Source of the DNA: Calendula officinalis
Taxonomy: Eukaryota > Streptophyta > Magnoliopsida > Asterales > Asteraceae
Length of the DNA stretch: 64,000 nt
NCBI GenBank assembly: GCA_963853835.1
Contig: OY970824.1
Span: forward strand, 40,804,727-40,868,726
Direction: 5' to 3'
Part shown: piece after piece, positions 60,467-64,000 of the stretch
Numbering within the stretch: position 1 is the stretch's first letter
Layout: the number at the start of each line of letters is the position of its first letter
Made by a program: the position numbers and the translations under genes
Notes under the pieces: generated by a model
The model's database searches: none
What the model saw: only the letters and a program-made list of their open reading frames with translations
Told to the model about the DNA's origin: nothing

Positions 60467-63400
60467 GTGTCCGTTTCACGCCCACGAGTAAACAAAATAG
60501 CTAGTTCGTTCGTCACTGCCAAGAACAAGTTCGGCCCGAACTTCAACCTCGGCCCGAACTCCGACCTCGGCCCGAACATCAACCGTGGCCCGAACTCCGA
60601 CCTCGGCCCGAACTTCAACCTCGGCCAGAAGATCATCCTCGGCTCGAACACCGAACTTCGGCCCGAACACCACTTCGGCCCGAACATCCCACTTCGGCAC
60701 GAACATCCCTCTTCGGCCCGAACTCTTCAATATCCAAGATTGTGTGACAAAAGGTGCTATACTAAAACATTCATAACTTTCAGCTCGGGTCTCCGTTTCA
60801 CGCCCACGAGTAACCAAAATAGCTGGTTCGTTCGTCACTGCCAAGAACAAGTTCGGCCCGAACTCTTCACTGTTCCCGGCCCGAACTTCAACCTCGGCCC
60901 GAACTCTGACCTCGGCCCGAACTTAAACCTCGGCCCGAACATCATCCTCGGCGCGAACACCGAACTTCGGCCCGAACACCACTTCAGCCCGAACACCACT
61001 TCGGCCCGAACATCCCTCTTCGGCCCGAACACCACTTCGGCCCGAACATCCGTCTTCGGCCCGAACTCTTCAATATCCAAGATTGTGTGACAAAAGGTGC
61101 TATACTAAAACTTTCATAACTTTCAGCTCGGGTGTCCGTTTCACACCCACGAGTAACCAAAATAGCTAGTTCGTTCTTCACTGCCAAGAACAAGTTCGGC
61201 CCGAACTCTTCACTGTTCCCGGCCCGAACTTCATTTTCGGCCCGAACTTCAACCTCGGCCCGAACTTCAACCTCGGCCCGAACTCCGACCTCGGCCCGAA
61301 CTTCAACCTCGGCCCGAACATCATCCTCGGCCCGAACACCGAAATTCGGCCCGAACACCACTTCGGCCCGAATACCACTTCGGCCCGAACATCTCACTTC
61401 GGCCCGAGCACCACTTCGGCCCGAACATCCCTCTTCGGCCCGAACTCTTCAATATCCAAGATTGTGTGACAAAAGGTGCTATACTAAAACATTCATAACT
61501 TTCAGCTCGGGTGTCCGTTTCACGCCCACGAGTAACCAAAATAGCTGGTTCATTCGTCACTGCCAAGAACAAGTTCGGCCCGAACTCTTCACTGTTCCCG
61601 GCCCGAGCTTCAACCTCGGCCCGAACTCTGACCTCGGCCCGAACTTAAACCTCGGCCCGAACATCATCCTCGGCCCGAACACCGAACTTCGGCCCGAACA
61701 CCACTTCGGCCCGAACATCCCACTTTGGCCCGAACACCACTTCGGCCCGAACATCCCTCTTCGGCCCGAACTCTTCAATATCCAAGATTGTGTGACAAAA
61801 GGTGCTATACTAAAACATTCATAACTTTCAGCTCGGGTGTCCGTTTCATGCCCACGAGTAACCAAAATAGCTGGTTCGTTTGTCACTGCCAAGAACAAGT
61901 TCGGCCCGCACTCTTCACTGTTCCCGGCCCGAACTTCATTTTCGGCCCGAACTTCAACCTCGGCCCGAACTCCGACCTCGGCCCGAACTTCAACCTCGGC
62001 CCGAACATCATCCTCGGCCCGAACACCGAACTTCGGCCCGAACACCACTTCGGCCCGAACACCACTTCGGCCCGAACATCCCACTTCGGCCCGAACATCC
62101 CTCTTCGGCCCGAACTCTTCAATATCCAAGATTGTGTGACAAAAGGTGTTATACAAAAACATTCATAACTTTCAGCTCGGGTGTCCGTTTCACGCCCACG
62201 AGTAAACAAAATAGCTAGTTCGTTCGTCACTGCCAAGAACAAGTTCGGCCCGAACTTCAACCTCGGCCCGAACTCCGACCTCGGCCCGAACATCAACCGT
62301 GGCCCGAACTCCGACCTCGGCCTGAACTTCAACCTCGGCCAGAAGATCATCCTCGGCTCGAACACCGAACTTCGGCCCGAACACCACTTCGGCCCGCACA
62401 TCCCACTTCGGCCCGAACATCCCTCTTCGGCCCGAACTCTTCAATATCCAAGATTGTGTGACAAAAGGTGCTATACTAAAACATTCATAACTTTCAGCTC
62501 GGGTGTCCGTTTCACGCCCACGAGTAACCAAAATAGCTGGTTCGTTCGTCACTGCCAAGAACAAGTTCGGCCCGAACTCTTCACTGTTCCCGGCCCGAAC
62601 TCTTCACTGTTCCCGGCCCGAACTTCAACCTCGGCCCAAACTCCGACCTCGGCCCGAACTTCAACCTCGGCCCGAACATCATCCTCGGCCCGAACACCGA
62701 ACTTCGGCCCGATCACCACTTCGGCCCGAACACCACTTCGGCCCGAACATCCCTCTTCGGCCCGAACACCACTTCGGCCCGAACATCCGTCTTCGGCCCG
62801 AACTCTTCAATATCCAAGATTGTGTGACAAAAGGTGCTATACTAAAACATTCATAACTTTCAGCTCGGGTGTCTGTTTCACACCCACGAGTAACCAAAAT
62901 AGCTAGTTCGTTCTTCACTGCCAAGAACAAGTTCGGCCCGAACTCTTCACTGTTCCCGGCCCGAACTTCATTTTCGGCCCGAACTTCAACCTCGGCCCGA
63001 ACTCCGACCTCGGCCCGAACTTCAACCTCGGCCCGAACATCATCCTCTGCCCGAACACCGAAATTCGGCCCGAACACCACTTCGGCCAGAATACCACTTC
63101 GGCCCGAACATCCCACTTCGGCCCGAGCACCACTTCGGCCCGAACATCCCTCCTCGGCCCGAACTCTTCAATATCCAAGATTGTGTGACAAAAGGTGCTA
63201 TACTAAAACATTCATAACTTTCAGCTCGGGTGTCCGTTTCACGCCCACGAGTAACCAAAATAGTTGGTTCGTTCGTCACTGCCAAGAACAAGTTCGGCCC
63301 GAACTCTTCACTGTTCCCGGCCCGAACTTCAACCTCGGCCCGAACTCTGACCTCGGCCCGAACTTAAACCTCGGCCCGAACATCATCCTCGGCCCGAACA

Positions 63401-64000
63401 CCGAACTTCGGCCCGAACACCACTTCGGCCCGAACATCCCACTTTGGCCCGAACACCACTTCGGCCCGAACATCCCTCTTCGGCCCGAACTCTTCAATAT
63501 CCAAGATTCTGTGACAAAAGGTGCTATACTAAAACATTCATAACTTTCAGCTCGGGTGTCCGTTTCATGCCCACGAGTAACCAAAATAGCTGGTTCGTTT
63601 GTCACTGCCAAGAACAAGTTCGGCCCGCACTCTTCACTGTTCCCGGCCCGAACTTCATTTTCGGCCCGAACTTCAACCTCGGCCCGAACTCCGACCTCGG
63701 CCCGAACTTCAACCTCGGCCCGAACATCATCCTCGGCCCGAACACCGAACTTCGGCCCGAACACCACTTCGGCCCGAACACCACTTCGGCCCGAACATCC
63801 CACTTCGGCCCGAACATCCCTCTTCGGCCCGAACTCTTCAATATCCAAGATTGTGTGACAAAAGGTGTTATACAAAAACATTCATAACTTTCAGCTCGGG
63901 TGTCCGTTTCACGCCCACGAGTAAACAAAATAGCTAGTTCGTTCGTCACTGCCAAGAACAAGTTCGGCCCGAACTTCAACCTCGGCCCGAACTCCGACCT
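60467..64000. repeat. Tandem 5-monomer block, two copies and the start of a third
   Basis: Blocks start at 60467, 62181 and 63900 (periods 1714 and 1719 bp); the third is cut by the window edge. Each begins with the core variant GAGTAAACAAAATAGCTAG. The two full blocks also share the AACCGTGG step, CACACCCACGAG with GTTCTTCACTGCC, TTTCATGCCCACG, and GGCCCGCACTCTTC. The second block differs from the first by a doubled 'AACTCTTCACTGTTCCC' segment near 62575. Confidence 0.85.

Larger units (their letters stand above)
30120..64000. repeat. Satellite array, right segment (about 95 monomers)
   Basis: The same satellite resumes immediately after the retrotransposon, in the same orientation, and runs past the right window edge. 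Anchors include 30273, 30671, 31067, 31465, 31844, 32150, 32512, 32873, 33269, 33648, 33990, 34352, 34713, 35109, 35453, 35797, 36156, 36517, 36860, 37186, 37530, 37854, 38162, 38521, 39061, 39387, 39748, 40110, 40489, 40828, 41226, 41605, 41967, 42328, 42604, 43038, 43400, 43870, 44249, 44628, 45024, 45405, 45784, 46108, 46452, 46813, 47175, 47537, 47881, 48241, 48602, 48886, 49212, 49556, 49880, 50242, 50568, 50926, 51322, 51701, 52025, 52386, 52765, 53126, 53469, 53865, 54191, 54569, 54930, 55273, 55669, 55995, 56373, 56769, 57095, 57438, 57834, 58177, 58445, 58807, 59150, 59457, 59817, 60123, 60467, 60789, 61132, 61511, 61837, 62181, 62503, 62869, 63230, 63556 and 63900. Lengths run from about 270 to 540 bp. 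No gene is present. Confidence 0.97.

Overview
The window is eukaryotic, almost certainly nuclear DNA from a flowering plant. It holds a long GC-rich tandem-repeat (satellite) array interrupted by one complete, very young Ty1/copia LTR retrotransposon. The retrotransposon supports a plant source: its primer-binding site matches plant initiator tRNA-Met, and the Gag/Pol architecture and 'gggggaga' polypurine tract resemble the Sirevirus (SIRE/Maximus) lineage. No host gene, tRNA, rRNA or bacterial operon is visible. I cannot name the species.

Layout. 1-19513 is satellite array (about 54 monomers). 19514-30119 is the retrotransposon (10,606 bp, 496-bp LTRs, 5-bp target duplication CCACT). 30120-64000 is the same array resuming (about 95 monomers). 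Both window edges lie inside the array, so its full size is unknown.

Satellite. Each monomer has a conserved, relatively AT-rich core of about 150 bp followed by a ladder of 17-19-bp sub-repeats that all begin CGGCCCGAAC. Sub-repeat copy number varies, so most monomer lengths fall on steps of about 18 bp (roughly 325, 343, 361, 379, 397, 434; extremes about 271 and 540). Monomers are grouped into tandem higher-order duplications of 0.69, 1.72, 1.80, 2.49 and 4.74 kb. A segment at 30.6-38.9 kb is also repeated at 44.6-51.3 kb. Hundreds of open frames on both strands are by-products of the stop-poor 18-bp period and are not genes.

Retrotransposon, in order: 5' LTR, PBS, large gag with a CCHC knuckle and coiled coil, a second CCHC knuckle in a shifted frame, an intact pol (protease, integrase, reverse transcriptase, RNase H), an intergenic region with promoter-like features, a third gene with a convincing spliceosomal intron, the PPT and the 3' LTR. 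The two LTRs look identical by eye, so insertion was recent. Even so, the coding region carries three reading-frame breaks (near 22306-22320, 22668-22680 and 26868-26870). Each is equivalent to one missing base and each lies in or near a homopolymer, so they are either real lesions, recoding sites or assembly errors.

The most unusual signals are: (1) the octamer CTCAGTAT/ATACTGAG, scattered through the whole retrotransposon in coding and non-coding DNA and clustered as palindromes in the LTR; (2) nested inverted repeats enclosing the LTR TATA box; (3) the intron-containing third gene with its own candidate promoter; (4) the step-wise, multi-level repeat hierarchy of the satellite, which allows some duplications to be ordered in time.
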